Source: a virus
IMG/VR virus record: IMGVR_UViG_3300031951_000618
Span: 1-35,330 of that record
Strand: one strand, 5' to 3'
Length of the DNA stretch: 35,330 bases
Under the pieces are notes generated by a model that was given only the letters and a program-made list of their open reading frames with translations, did not search any database and was not told the origin of the DNA. Of the stretch, positions 1-6,390 are shown in pieces. The position numbers and the translations under genes are program-made. How positions within the stretch are numbered: the first letter of the stretch is position 1; every line of letters begins with the position of its first letter.

Positions 1-639
1 GGTGTGTTCGGATATCTCACCCGTGCCTATGCTGAAGGCACAGAAGGATTGGATGCCAACTCGGAACAAATTGCTTTGTTGGATGCACAAATTGCCATTG
101 AACAAGACAACGTGAGTGTGTCACGCACCACGTTACAACAATTAGACAAAGCAGTTAGTAACTTAAATGATAGTAGTCGGGTTGAACGCGCTATTCAAGT
201 ACGTAATAGTCAACGCCGGGAACGCACAGATTTAAATTCTGTAATTGCCACAAGCAATCAAAAGATTGCTGAGTTGAAGAAGCAGAAAGCAGAATTGAAT
301 CTAGGACAAAGAAAATTGGAAACAGAAGTAGGGCCTATTAAGTATGTGGCACAGTTAGTGTATGGTGCAGATGATACCAGTACTATTGACAAAGCAGTTC
401 GGTTACTTGTATTGTTGTTAATCTTTGTGTTTGACCCACTGGCAATTCTCATGGTGATTGCTGCTAACATTTCTATGAAGAATAAACCATTAGAAATTAC
501 TAAAACTATTATTCCTCCTACAAAGAATTTTGCAGAAACCATCAAATCTGAATCTGCTATTAACCCCAACAATACCACTAAAATGGATACAGATTGGAAT
601 CCAGGTAGTTGGTTCCGTATAGTAAAGAAGCCTAAATGA
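1..639 (+). CDS. C-terminal part of a coiled-coil membrane or structural protein (5'-partial)
   Basis: The reading frame is open to the left edge, so only the C-terminal ~212 residues are visible. The first ~110 residues are rich in Q, E, K, R and L with heptad-like spacing, consistent with a long coiled coil. A hydrophobic segment follows at about residues 131-158 (AVRLLVLLLIFVFDPLAILM), then a polar tail. Large phage proteins with a coiled coil followed by an FDPLA-type membrane segment occur in T4-like phages, often near structural genes, but I cannot name a function. It ends 36 bp before a palindrome and promoter, so it closes an upstream transcription unit. Confidence 0.7.
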   Translation, partial: GVFGYLTRAYAEGTEGLDANSEQIALLDAQIAIEQDNVSVSRTTLQQLDKAVSNLNDSSRVERAIQVRNSQRRERTDLNSVIATSNQKIAELKKQKAELNLGQRKLETEVGPIKYVAQLVYGADDTSTIDKAVRLLVLLLIFVFDPLAILMVIAANISMKNKPLEITKTIIPPTKNFAETIKSESAINPNNTTKMDTDWNPGSWFRIVKKPK

Positions 640-642
640 CGG

Positions 643-667
643 TAAGTTGTTGATTTATAAGCACTTA
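643..667. repeat. 25-bp palindrome upstream of promoter (operator candidate)
   Basis: TAAGTTG, 11 bp, GCACTTA. It is one of six copies of a TAAGTGC-N11-GCACTTA element in the window, here with one imperfect arm. It ends 8 bp before a -35 box. The loop is identical to that of the copy at 22725-22749. Confidence 0.7.
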
Positions 668-675
668 CAAAGGAC

Positions 676-704
676 TTGACAAACTGCCCTCGGTGTGTTA
701 TATT
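676..704 (+). promoter_or_regulatory. Promoter TTGACA-17-TATATT
   Basis: Perfect -35 box at 676-681, 17-bp spacer and TATATT at 699-704. The leader carries GTATACTCTAAAAATGGAGG, that is, a Shine-Dalgarno sequence before the ATG at 732. It probably drives 732-3536. Confidence 0.85.
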
Positions 705-731
705 TAAGTATACTCTAAAAATGGAGGCAGT

Positions 732-995
732 ATGAATTATCTTGATCCAGTTGTTCGTGAAGGTGTGAAGAACATTCTTCGTGCTTCAGTGATTGACATT
801 ACCTTCACCAAGGCGGACGGTTCTGAACGGGTGATGAAGTGCACCTTGAATGAGGAGTTTATCCCTGCCCGCGAGGAATCTGAAACTCCAACCTCAGTTC
901 GAAAGGTTAATCCTGATGTATGTCCGGTATGGGACATGGAAAATCAGGCCTGGCGTTCGTTCCGTTGGGACTCACTTAAAAAGATTGCCATCTAA
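732..995 (+). CDS. WYL_2 / Sm-like SH3-fold small phage protein
   Basis: An 87-aa protein. The central stretch (ITFTKADGSERVMKCTL, about residues 22-38) and the C-terminal VWDMENQAWRSFRWDSLKKI fit the small SH3/Sm-like WYL_2 family (older name DUF2693), common near replication genes of T4-like phages. Its molecular role is unknown; nucleic-acid or ligand binding is suggested by the fold family only. The start ATG is chosen because GGAGG lies just upstream. It is the first gene after the promoter at 676 and is followed 2 bp later by the next gene. Confidence 0.75.
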   Translation: MNYLDPVVREGVKNILRASVIDITFTKADGSERVMKCTLNEEFIPAREESETPTSVRKVNPDVCPVWDMENQAWRSFRWDSLKKIAI

Positions 996-997
996 TT

Positions 998-2110
998 ATG
1001 TCGAAACTTCATTCTGTTCTTCCTCCAGCGTCAGAGGCAGCTTTTCTGGGCGATGAACCCACCTGGTCTGAACTTGTTTCGGAAGAGAAATATAATTCTG
1101 AGTTAAGTAAAGCTTTGAATTGGCACAACTATTGTGCTTCTGATAAAGATTATCAGAAATATATGGAGCAGTGGATCCGTGAGCATCGCTCAAGTTCAGC
1201 TAAGCGAGACATTGAAGCATTTAGGAAACTTTCTTTTGTGAATAAAACCATTTGTGCTCTTGCTCGAATTCACCTCCAGGGATTTCCGTTGAAGTCTAAA
1301 GATTCACAACATATCCGTAATTACATCATGGAGTTCACCGGCATTTCTGGAAAGAAGGTTACCACCCAAACATCTACTAAAGTTAGGAGTGTTCCTTCAA
1401 TCCAAGAACGAATCCGTGCGCAAGTAGCATCCATTCTATCTGACTTAGATGTCCGCGTGGATGATGCCTTTGAAGATAATTTGGCTACGCCCGAGGACAT
1501 TTCGGGAGATATTCTGTCACAAAATTTCAAGGGTCCGCAGCTCAAGCTCATTCAGGATTATTTGAATCGCAATTTGATTGAATGGATTCAGGCATATTCT
1601 GGTGACGATGAACAGCTTGCCCAGGGATACAAGTATATCGGAAGGCGTAATCTCAAAAAGATTATTGATACTTTCACTCAGGTCATGGATACCATTTCAC
1701 AGCAATCCACACGGATCAAGACGCAGCGTATTCGCAAGAAGAAGCCTGTGGACAAGAAGAAGATGGCAAGCAAGCTTCGCTTCATGAAGGATTTCCCAGA
1801 ACTGAACATTCAGAGTTTGAATCCGGTTGATATCATCGGCGCCAATATGATTTGGGTCTATGATACCAAGAAGCGCCGACTTGGATACTATGAGGCAGAA
1901 TTGAAGAACAGTTTGTTTGTGAAGGGTACAAAGATTGAGGGATTCAAGGTGACCTGCGAGAAAATTCTACGTAAGCCCGAGGAACAAATTCCCGAAATCA
2001 TGAAGCTCCGAAAGAATCAGACGGTCAATTGGTTTGATGGCATTCGTGCAAAGTGTAAGGACATGACTGGACGTACTAATACTAATCTCATTCTGTTGAG
2101 GATTGACTAA
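998..2110 (+). CDS. Conserved phage protein of unknown function (370 aa)
   Basis: Soluble, mostly helical, basic protein. A Lys/Arg cluster (about residues 243-257, TQRIRKKKPVDKKK) precedes a C-terminal domain of mixed strands with VDIIGANMIWVYDTKKRRLGY and VKGTKIEGF, which looks like a beta-rich module. I recall similar proteins in T4-like phages beside RNase H, but no enzymatic motif is visible. The stop TAA shares its last A with the ATG of the next gene, so translation is probably coupled. A structural or nucleic-acid-binding role is possible but unproven. Confidence 0.65.
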   Translation: MSKLHSVLPPASEAAFLGDEPTWSELVSEEKYNSELSKALNWHNYCASDKDYQKYMEQWIREHRSSSAKRDIEAFRKLSFVNKTICALARIHLQGFPLKSKDSQHIRNYIMEFTGISGKKVTTQTSTKVRSVPSIQERIRAQVASILSDLDVRVDDAFEDNLATPEDISGDILSQNFKGPQLKLIQDYLNRNLIEWIQAYSGDDEQLAQGYKYIGRRNLKKIIDTFTQVMDTISQQSTRIKTQRIRKKKPVDKKKMASKLRFMKDFPELNIQSLNPVDIIGANMIWVYDTKKRRLGYYEAELKNSLFVKGTKIEGFKVTCEKILRKPEEQIPEIMKLRKNQTVNWFDGIRAKCKDMTGRTNTNLILLRID

Positions 2111-2370
2111 TGAATACACAATTTGATTTGGAAGATATGTTGATGAAGTGCTGGCATGTGACTGACGATATTGACCTCGTGGCTACAATGGTAGGAAACA
2201 TGGATATCAACGCACGGGATAAGGATCGACTCTTGAACATTCTTATTGGATTGAAGGAGTTGTATAATGCTCGCCATAGTGCAACGTTCGCTGTATTTGA
2301 AGACCTTGTGGGTCGAGGTGTCTTTACAAAACCCCATTGGGACCAGTCCTCATTCAATCCTCCTGTTTGA
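2110..2370 (+). CDS. Small conserved phage protein (86 aa)
   Basis: Starts at the TAATG overlap with the upstream gene. The acidic N-terminal half (LEDMLMKCWHVTDDIDLV) is followed by a helix with LNILIGLKELYNARHSATFAVFEDLV. The pattern resembles a small helical protein of T4-like phages next to RNase H. No catalytic motif is visible and the function is unknown. The gene lies in the 732-3536 operon with replication-associated neighbours. Confidence 0.6.
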   Translation: MNTQFDLEDMLMKCWHVTDDIDLVATMVGNMDINARDKDRLLNILIGLKELYNARHSATFAVFEDLVGRGVFTKPHWDQSSFNPPV

Positions 2371-2373
2371 TTA

Positions 2374-2652
2374 ATGGATAATTTTCATTATCATTTTGGG
2401 ATACATAGTAACATCCCAATGTGTTGTGCACTTTTCTATCAGCGAAAAAAGGATGAGGGGGTTGAACAAATTGGTTTAACCTATCGTCCTGAATTCATGG
2501 ATCTTGACAAATATTTGCATATTCGTTATGTTTTATGTGATGACTGTGCTCATCAAGTGCTTTCAGGTAACCACACTGTAGTACGTACATTACATCTTTG
2601 CCATCGGGATCCCACTCCTGATTGTGAAATATATCTTACAGAGGTAACATGA
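2374..2652 (+). CDS. Hypothetical Cys/His-containing protein (92 aa)
   Basis: Not recognised. It contains CC at residues 17-18, CDDC at about 55-58 and CHRDPTPDC near the C-terminus, plus several His residues, so a zinc-binding fold is plausible. It overlaps the start of the RNase H gene by 4 bp (ATGA), which implies translational coupling. An internal promoter candidate at 2504-2532 lies inside it and would let RNase H be expressed separately. Confidence 0.55.
   Translation: MDNFHYHFGIHSNIPMCCALFYQRKKDEGVEQIGLTYRPEFMDLDKYLHIRYVLCDDCAHQVLSGNHTVVRTLHLCHRDPTPDCEIYLTEVT
2504..2532 (+). promoter_or_regulatory. Internal promoter candidate TTGACA-17-TATGTT
   Basis: A perfect TTGACAAAT -35 match, exactly 17 bp, then TATGTT at 2527-2532, inside the upstream coding sequence. 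The spacing matches the main phage promoter. It would supply the RNase H gene at 2649. Confidence 0.5.
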
Positions 2653-3536
2653 TTATTGTAGATTATAGCCAGACGGCAATTAGCACTCTCATGGCAGAGC
2701 TTCGTGGGCGGACTGACGCAGAAATCAGTACGCCACTTATTCGCCATATGATTATTAACGCACTACGCAGCTATAAGCTGAAGTATGGAAAAGAGTTTGG
2801 GGAAATTGTTATTGCCTGTGATAATAAACATTATTGGCGCAAGAAGATGTTCCCATATTACAAGGCAAATAGAAAGAAGGCGCGAGATGATTCTGGTTTC
2901 GACTGGCATGCCATTTTCGAGGCGTTGAATCAAATCAAGCAGGAACTTGCCGAGCATTTCCCTTATCCTGTTGTTGAGGCGGAAACGGCAGAAGCCGATG
3001 ACATTATTGCATCACTGGTAATTTGGTCACAGGACCATGACCTTGTTCAAGAAGGTCTTGATATGGTCCCGCAACCTGTGTTGATCCTATCAGGCGACCA
3101 TGACTTCACACAGCTTCAACGTTACAAGAACGTGAAGCAGTATAGCCCCATCCACAAGAAGTGGGTGAAGGCGGAAGAAAGCATTGATAAGATTGTCATG
3201 GAACATATTCTATTGGGTGACAAGGGTGACGGTGTACCTAACTTTCTTTCACCGGACGATGTGTTTGTAAGCGGTGGTCGGCAGAAGCCTATTCGTAAAA
3301 AGGATTTGGAAGAATGGAAGAAGCTACCCATCTCACATTGGGATGGTACACCCCATGAGGCAAACATTCGTCGTAATGCCAATTTGGTGGACTTGCGAAA
3401 TATCCCAGAGGAGATTGGCCAAACTATTATAAATAACTTCACATCTCAAAAGGATGTTCGGGATAAATCACAATTGCTAAATTATTTTATTGCTCACAAG
3501 ATGAAGAATCTCATGGAGCACATCACGGAGTTCTGA
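2649..3536 (+). CDS. rnh: RNase H / 5'-3' exonuclease (T4 Rnh, FEN-1 family)
   Basis: A 295-aa protein, the usual size of phage T4 RNase H, which removes RNA primers and acts as a 5'-3' flap exonuclease on lagging-strand DNA. Metal-binding acidic residues are all visible: D5 in IIVDYS, D58 in IACDNKHYWR, the E110-ETAEADD-118 cluster, D150 and D152 in LSGDHDF, and D191/D194 in LLGDKGDG. The basic helix FPYYKANRKKARDD (residues 68-81) fits the bridge region of the family. The C-terminal helix-rich part matches the DNA-binding end. It overlaps the upstream gene by 4 bp and is followed 1 bp later by the next one. Confidence 0.93.
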   Translation: MIIVDYSQTAISTLMAELRGRTDAEISTPLIRHMIINALRSYKLKYGKEFGEIVIACDNKHYWRKKMFPYYKANRKKARDDSGFDWHAIFEALNQIKQELAEHFPYPVVEAETAEADDIIASLVIWSQDHDLVQEGLDMVPQPVLILSGDHDFTQLQRYKNVKQYSPIHKKWVKAEESIDKIVMEHILLGDKGDGVPNFLSPDDVFVSGGRQKPIRKKDLEEWKKLPISHWDGTPHEANIRRNANLVDLRNIPEEIGQTIINNFTSQKDVRDKSQLLNYFIAHKMKNLMEHITEF

Positions 3537-3537
3537 T

Positions 3538-4035
3538 ATGAAAGCAACAGCGGTCATGTTGTTAAATGAAAAACTAGATTATATTGCTAAAGGTGAGACA
3601 CTTGAAATTCAAGTAAATCGTGCCAGAGAAATTGCACGTTTGGATGTTACATTTGCTCCCTTGATGCGTATGGCAGTTATTGCTGAAGAAAAACTATCAG
3701 GGTTACCTGACGGTATGCCTGATACGTATAAGCCTGAAACAGCCATTCCTGATGGTATTTCCCATACCACAGCACGTCAGGAATTTCGTAGAATAAAAAA
3801 CTTTCTACCTAAAGGTTCCATGCAACAAATACCTACACACAAAAGAGAGCTTAGTTGGTTACAAATGCTCGAAGGAATGCACTGGAAAGAAGCCAATGTC
3901 ATGGTCCACATTAAGGATCAAACATTACTTCAAGTGTATCCAAACATGCGTGAGGTCTTGACAACCTTAGGTGCAAAGATTAATATCAAAGAAGTAGCAC
4001 AAGAAACAAAAAAGAAAAAGCCCAAAAAGACGTAA
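3538..4035 (+). CDS. Conserved phage protein, DUF6433-like
   Basis: A 165-aa protein. The order of motifs (DVTFAPLMRMAVIAEE, GLPDGMPDTYKP, ARQEFRRIKNFLP, LSWLQMLEGMHWKEANVMVHIKDQTLLQVYP) resembles a family I recall as DUF6433 from T4-like phages; the match is from memory and the function is unknown. The C-terminus is Lys-rich (KKKKPKKT). It is the last gene before the tRNA region, and promoter candidates begin inside its 3' end. Confidence 0.55.
   Translation: MKATAVMLLNEKLDYIAKGETLEIQVNRAREIARLDVTFAPLMRMAVIAEEKLSGLPDGMPDTYKPETAIPDGISHTTARQEFRRIKNFLPKGSMQQIPTHKRELSWLQMLEGMHWKEANVMVHIKDQTLLQVYPNMREVLTTLGAKINIKEVAQETKKKKPKKT
3958..3986 (+). promoter_or_regulatory. Internal promoter candidate TTGACA-17-TAATAT
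   Basis: TTGACA at 3958-3963, 17 bp, TAATAT at 3981-3986, within the C-terminal coding region of the preceding gene. It would be the first of three tandem promoters feeding the tRNA array. The -10 is weaker than the consensus. Confidence 0.4.
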
Positions 4036-4065
4036 AGTGTAATCTACATCTACGTACCCTGGGGC

Positions 4066-4094
4066 TTGACAAATGAGTCCCAGGGTATTATATT
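4066..4094 (+). promoter_or_regulatory. Promoter TTGACA-17-TATATT for tRNA array
   Basis: GGGGCTTGACAAATG then TATATT at 4089-4094 followed by TAAGTATA. It is the standard phage promoter and lies intergenically upstream of the first tRNA. Confidence 0.85.
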
Positions 4095-4134
4095 TAAGTA
4101 TAGTGAAAAACAACAAAAAGTTTCAAAGTAGGGC

Positions 4135-4163
4135 TTGACAAACGAAGGACACTGTGTTAGATT
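4135..4163 (+). promoter_or_regulatory. Promoter TTGACA-17-TAGATT for tRNA array
   Basis: AGGGCTTGACAAACG, 17-bp spacer, TAGATT at 4158-4163 followed by ACATATG. It is the second intergenic promoter, 69 bp after the previous one. The predicted start is about 30 bp before tRNA-Glu. Confidence 0.85.
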
Positions 4164-4200
4164 ACATATGTGTTCGCTAGTTGACAACTACAGTACTTAC

Positions 4201-4272
4201 GCCGCGTTCGTCTATCGGTTAGGACGCTAGACTTTCACTCTGGTAAGATGGGTTCGATTCCCATACGCGGTA
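4201..4272 (+). tRNA. tRNA-Glu (TTC)
   Basis: Full cloverleaf: acceptor GCCGCGT/ACGCGGT (first pair G-T), anticodon loop CTTTCAC, T-arm ATGGG-TTCGATT-CCCAT. CCA is not encoded. It is the first gene of the array. Confidence 0.95.
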
Positions 4273-4290
4273 CTTCTCGTCAACTTTGTA

Positions 4291-4446
4291 GGGTGATTTG
4301 ACGTTAAATGCAGAACTCTACCGCTATTCATATTCGGCGCAGGAATATGGGCTTGGCAACGTCTCGGATGTTGCAAAAGGTTAAGGGGAGCGGGTCTAGA
4401 CCGCGCGACATCCTTGGGTATCTGGAACATACCTCAATTGTCACCC
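4291..4446 (+). ncRNA. Structured non-tRNA RNA candidate with cloverleaf-like helices
   Basis: A 156-nt stretch between tRNA-Glu and tRNA-Gln without a convincing ORF folds into nested, mostly perfect helices. Closing stem: GGGTGA (4291-4296) with TCACCC (4441-4446). Arm 1: GACGTT (4300-4305) with AACGTC (4358-4363), enclosing the hairpin CATATTC/GAATATG (4329-4349, 7-nt loop). Arm 2: GGATGTTGC (4366-4374) with GCGACATCC (4405-4413), enclosing GCGGGTCTAGACCGC. Arm 3: GGTAT/ATACC (4417-4433) with a 7-nt loop, T-arm geometry but loop CTGGAAC. The order mimics a tRNA four-way junction with an enlarged D-side arm. By position it recalls the stable RNAs C and D in the T4 tRNA cluster. It is probably co-transcribed with the tRNAs. 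Function unknown. Confidence 0.7.
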
Positions 4447-4452
4447 CTCTAC

Positions 4453-4523
4453 TGCCCTCTCGTATAATGGCAATACAGTTGACTTTGGATCAACGAATCG
4501 TGGTTCGATTCCATGGAGGGCAA
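4453..4523 (+). tRNA. tRNA-Gln (TTG)
   Basis: Acceptor TGCCCTC/GAGGGCA, anticodon stem GTTGA/TCAAC with loop CTTTGGA, T-loop TTCGATT. No encoded CCA. Confidence 0.94.
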
Positions 4524-4562
4524 TGTAGTACCCGTCAATAAAAAACAAACAAAGGAGATAAT

Positions 4563-4733
4563 ATGCGTAATATGATTTTTGCAGTAGCACTTGTTGGTCT
4601 TGCCGCTTGTGGTAGCAAGGAAGAAACCGCAGTTGATACCACAGTTGCCGCCCCTGCTGATACGGCAGCTGCTGTAACGGTTCCTGACAGTGCAGTAACC
4701 AGCACACCACTTGACACAGTGGTAGCCAAGTAA
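4563..4733 (+). CDS. Small lipoprotein (56 aa)
   Basis: Starts at ATG 4563 after AAAGGAGAT. The N-terminus MRNMIFAVALVGLAACG is a lipoprotein signal with lipobox LAAC (Cys16), so the mature protein would be a ~41-residue lipid-anchored peptide rich in A, T, V, D and P (repeated DTTVAAPADTAAAV pattern). It has no domain and resembles small envelope lipoproteins in general character. It sits between tRNA genes and is followed by a strong UUCG hairpin. It could act in envelope modification or lysis timing, but no function can be assigned. Confidence 0.7.
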   Translation: MRNMIFAVALVGLAACGSKEETAVDTTVAAPADTAAAVTVPDSAVTSTPLDTVVAK

Positions 4734-4736
4734 CAA

Positions 4737-4758
4737 AGTAGGTCCTTCGGGACCTACT
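4737..4758 (+). terminator. UUCG tetraloop hairpin after lipoprotein gene
   Basis: AGTAGGTCC-TTCG-GGACCTACT is a perfect 9-bp stem with a very stable UUCG loop, 3 bp after the lipoprotein stop codon. No T-run follows, so it is more likely an mRNA 3'-end stabiliser or a processing signal before tRNA-Ala than a classical terminator. Confidence 0.6.
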
Positions 4759-4761
4759 CAC

Positions 4762-4834
4762 GGGTCCATAGCTCAGCTGGGAGAGCGTCCGCTTTGCAAG
4801 CGAAAGGTCGTCGGTTCGATCCCGACTGGATCCA
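4762..4834 (+). tRNA. tRNA-Ala (TGC)
   Basis: Acceptor GGGTCCA/TGGATCC, anticodon loop TTTGCAA, T-arm GTCGG-TTCGATC-CCGAC. No CCA. Confidence 0.95.
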
Positions 4835-4838
4835 TATT

Positions 4839-4912
4839 GGGTGGTTAGCTCAGTTGGTTAGAGCATCTCGTTTACACCGAGAGGGTCGGGGGTTCGAGTC
4901 CCTCACTACCCA
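4839..4912 (+). tRNA. tRNA-Val (TAC)
   Basis: Acceptor GGGTGGT/ACTACCC, anticodon stem TCTCG/CGAGA, loop TTTACAC, T-loop TTCGAGT. No CCA. Confidence 0.95.
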
Positions 4913-4926
4913 TAACAAGGAGAAAC

Positions 4927-5142
4927 ATGAATACAGTTACCATACATGCTCATGTAAAGACACTTGACAATTGTATATGGATTGTGCATATTAATGATGT
5001 GCGACATGAGGCAACCGATGTCATCATCAATTGTAAATCATACACAACAAGAAAATCAGAAAAAGATAAAATAGGTATGTGGAGAATCATATGTCACCCT
5101 GAACGGGTGTCATGGCAAGACAAAACATGTATTCTTGATTAG
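4927..5142 (+). CDS. Hypothetical protein (71 aa)
   Basis: Not recognised. It starts at an ATG 6 bp after AAGGAG and ends with TAG immediately before tRNA-Leu(CAA). It is rich in V, I, H, K and C with alternating hydrophobic residues, suggesting a small beta-rich soluble protein; four Cys are spread along it without a clear CxxC pair. It may serve partly as a spacer carrying a promoter (4964-4992) for the following tRNAs. Confidence 0.5.
   Translation: MNTVTIHAHVKTLDNCIWIVHINDVRHEATDVIINCKSYTTRKSEKDKIGMWRIICHPERVSWQDKTCILD
4964..4992 (+). promoter_or_regulatory. Internal promoter candidate TTGACA-17-CATATT
   Basis: CACTTGACAA, 17 bp, CATATT at 4987-4992, within the 71-aa reading frame. It would start a transcript entering tRNA-Leu and tRNA-Ser. 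The -10 has one deviation from the phage TATATT. Confidence 0.4.
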
Positions 5143-5225
5143 GCTCTGGTGGCGGAATGGTATACGCGGCGGTCTCAAAAACCGCTTCCCACCCGGGATT
5201 GCGAGTTCGAGTCTCGCCCGGAGCA
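5143..5225 (+). tRNA. tRNA-Leu (CAA)
   Basis: Class II tRNA with long variable arm. Acceptor GCTCTGG/CCGGAGC, anticodon stem GCGGT/ACCGC, loop CTCAAAA. It begins directly after the stop codon of the preceding gene. Confidence 0.94.
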
Positions 5226-5228
5226 TAA

Positions 5229-5313
5229 GGACAGTTGGCAGAGTGGTCTATTGCAGCGGTCTTGAAAACCGCCGTACTGAAAGGTACCGAGAGTTCGAAT
5301 CCCTCACTGTCCG
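5229..5313 (+). tRNA. tRNA-Ser (TGA)
   Basis: Class II. Acceptor GGACAGT/ACTGTCC, anticodon stem GCGGT/ACCGC with loop CTTGAAA, long variable arm, discriminator G. Confidence 0.94.
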
Positions 5314-5334
5314 TGACTTTATCATGAGGTACTG

Positions 5335-5709
5335 ATGCCTTATAAAATTACAAATTCTGAAAAGAAGGATGTATCTGATAAAACCTATTGGATGAAAACG
5401 CTACACAATGGGAAAAAGATATATCTGGAAGATGAAGTATGGTATCGGTGGGGTGAGGTGATTGTTGAAGATGACCCCCGTGAGAATGGTTGGAAAGAAG
5501 GTGAACCATTAGTTGCAGGTGATTTTAACATCACAGACCATAACTTAAATGATGGATGTTGGTCAGATAGGTATGGGGTGGAAGAATTATCGAAAAAAGA
5601 ACAGAAACTTCTTGAAGAAGTAATGTTCTTGGATGAGGCAGGTTGGGAAGCATATGACTCAGAGATTACATTCTACGGTCCTGTAGAAATTGAAGAAGTA
5701 GATGAATGA
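5335..5709 (+). CDS. Hypothetical acidic protein (124 aa)
   Basis: Not recognised. It is strongly acidic, especially the C-terminus (EIEEVDE), with many W, Y and G residues (YWMKTLHNGKKIYLEDEVWYRWGEV), which suggests a small beta-sheet protein. No metal or catalytic motif is visible. Its TGA stop is immediately followed by the first base of tRNA-Trp, so gene and tRNA are fused without spacer. Acidic phage proteins are sometimes inhibitors of host DNA-binding proteins, but nothing specific supports that here. Confidence 0.55.
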   Translation: MPYKITNSEKKDVSDKTYWMKTLHNGKKIYLEDEVWYRWGEVIVEDDPRENGWKEGEPLVAGDFNITDHNLNDGCWSDRYGVEELSKKEQKLLEEVMFLDEAGWEAYDSEITFYGPVEIEEVDE

Positions 5710-5782
5710 GCGTCGGTAGCTCAATTGGTAGAGCACTGGTCTCCAAAACCAGGGGTTGGGGGTTCGATTCCCTCCCGGCGTG
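5710..5782 (+). tRNA. tRNA-Trp (CCA)
   Basis: Acceptor GCGTCGG/CCGGCGT, anticodon stem CTGGT/ACCAG, loop CTCCAAA, discriminator G. It abuts the upstream stop codon. Confidence 0.94.
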
Positions 5783-5785
5783 TGC

Positions 5786-5868
5786 GCGCTCATGGCGGAA
5801 CTGGCAGACGCACCAGACTTAGGATCTGGCGGTGAAGAACCGTGGGGGTTCAACTCCCTCTGGGCGCA
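5786..5868 (+). tRNA. tRNA-Leu (TAG)
   Basis: Class II. Acceptor GCGCTCA/TGGGCGC, anticodon stem CCAGA/TCTGG, loop CTTAGGA, long variable arm. Confidence 0.94.
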
Positions 5869-5876
5869 TGAAGGGC

Positions 5877-5905
5877 TTGACAAATGAAGTACACTGTAGT
5901 ATATT
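5877..5905 (+). promoter_or_regulatory. Promoter TTGACA-17-TATATT inside tRNA array
   Basis: AAGGGCTTGACAAATG, 17-bp spacer, TATATT at 5900-5905 followed by ACATATG. It lies between two tRNA-Leu genes and restarts transcription of the array. Confidence 0.85.
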
Positions 5906-5946
5906 ACATATGTTAATTGAAAATGAATGAATGGCAGTAATGAAAT

Positions 5947-6029
5947 GCTCCGATGGTGAAATCGGTAAACACAGGAGACTTAAAATCTCCCGCCCCAAAG
6001 GCTTGTCGGTTCGATTCCGACTCGGAGCA
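5947..6029 (+). tRNA. tRNA-Leu (TAA)
   Basis: Class II. Acceptor GCTCCGA/TCGGAGC, anticodon stem GGAGA/TCTCC, loop CTTAAAA. Confidence 0.94.
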
Positions 6030-6039
6030 CTGTAGTAAA

Positions 6040-6145
6040 ATAGTTGGCAGTGAAGCACACCCACTTCACGTTAGCTCCCTCAATGACGGTATGAACTGGT
6101 CGTAACACCGGTGCGTAGGGCTCCTACGGGTTCCGTCCCAACTAT
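6040..6145 (+). ncRNA. Second structured non-tRNA RNA candidate
   Basis: A 106-nt stretch between tRNA-Leu(TAA) and tRNA-Lys(TTT). An 8-bp perfect closing stem pairs ATAGTTGG (6040-6047) with CCAACTAT (6138-6145). Inside are hairpins GTGAAG/CTTCAC (6050-6069, 8-nt loop), CTGGT/ACCGG (6096-6111) and GTAGG/CCTAC (6115-6127). An unpaired stretch near 6070-6095 separates the arms. It lacks a T-loop and a usable anticodon arm, so it is not a standard tRNA. Its sequence is unlike the candidate at 4291. Function unknown. Confidence 0.6.
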
Positions 6146-6161
6146 GTATTAATGTAGTAAT

Positions 6162-6235
6162 GCACCCCTAGTGTCAGCGGTTAGCACAAGAGACTTTTAA
6201 TCTTTTAGGGCTGGGTTCGAATCCCAGGGGGTGCA
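6162..6235 (+). tRNA. tRNA-Lys (TTT)
   Basis: Acceptor GCACCCC/GGGGTGC, anticodon loop CTTTTAA, T-arm CTGGG-TTCGAAT-CCCAG. Confidence 0.94.
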
Positions 6236-6293
6236 CTTGTAGGACGATGAGCAACGGAAACCAATCAGACCTTAAGTCCACTGGTAATATATT

Positions 6294-6366
6294 CCGCCTG
6301 TAGCTCATCGGTTAGAGTGGCCGTCTTATAAACGGTTGGTAGATGGTTCAATTCCATCCAGGCGGA
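6294..6366 (+). tRNA. tRNA-Ile (TAT)
   Basis: Acceptor CCGCCTG/CAGGCGG (perfect), anticodon stem GCCGT/ACGGT, loop CTTATAA. It reads AUA directly. No feature was seen in the ~58 bp before it. Confidence 0.92.
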
Positions 6367-6390
6367 TTACATTATGGTACGGAGAGATAT

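Noticed and set aside
3428-3435. TATAAATA inside the RNase H gene as a late promoter
   Set aside because: It encodes part of the conserved protein, is far from a following gene start, and the AT-rich octamer is expected by chance in this genome.
4308-4541. Rightward 77-aa reading frame across the first structured RNA
   Set aside because: It runs through the paired arms and into tRNA-Gln, has no ribosome-binding site, and its product has no recognisable features.
4708-4733. TTGACA inside the small lipoprotein gene
   Set aside because: No -10-like hexamer occurs at 17 bp (CAAAGT), unlike the accepted internal promoters.
6040-6145. Interpretation of the second structured RNA as the missing tRNA-His
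   Set aside because: No GTG anticodon lies in a 7-nt loop, the T-arm is absent, and the length and junction do not fit.
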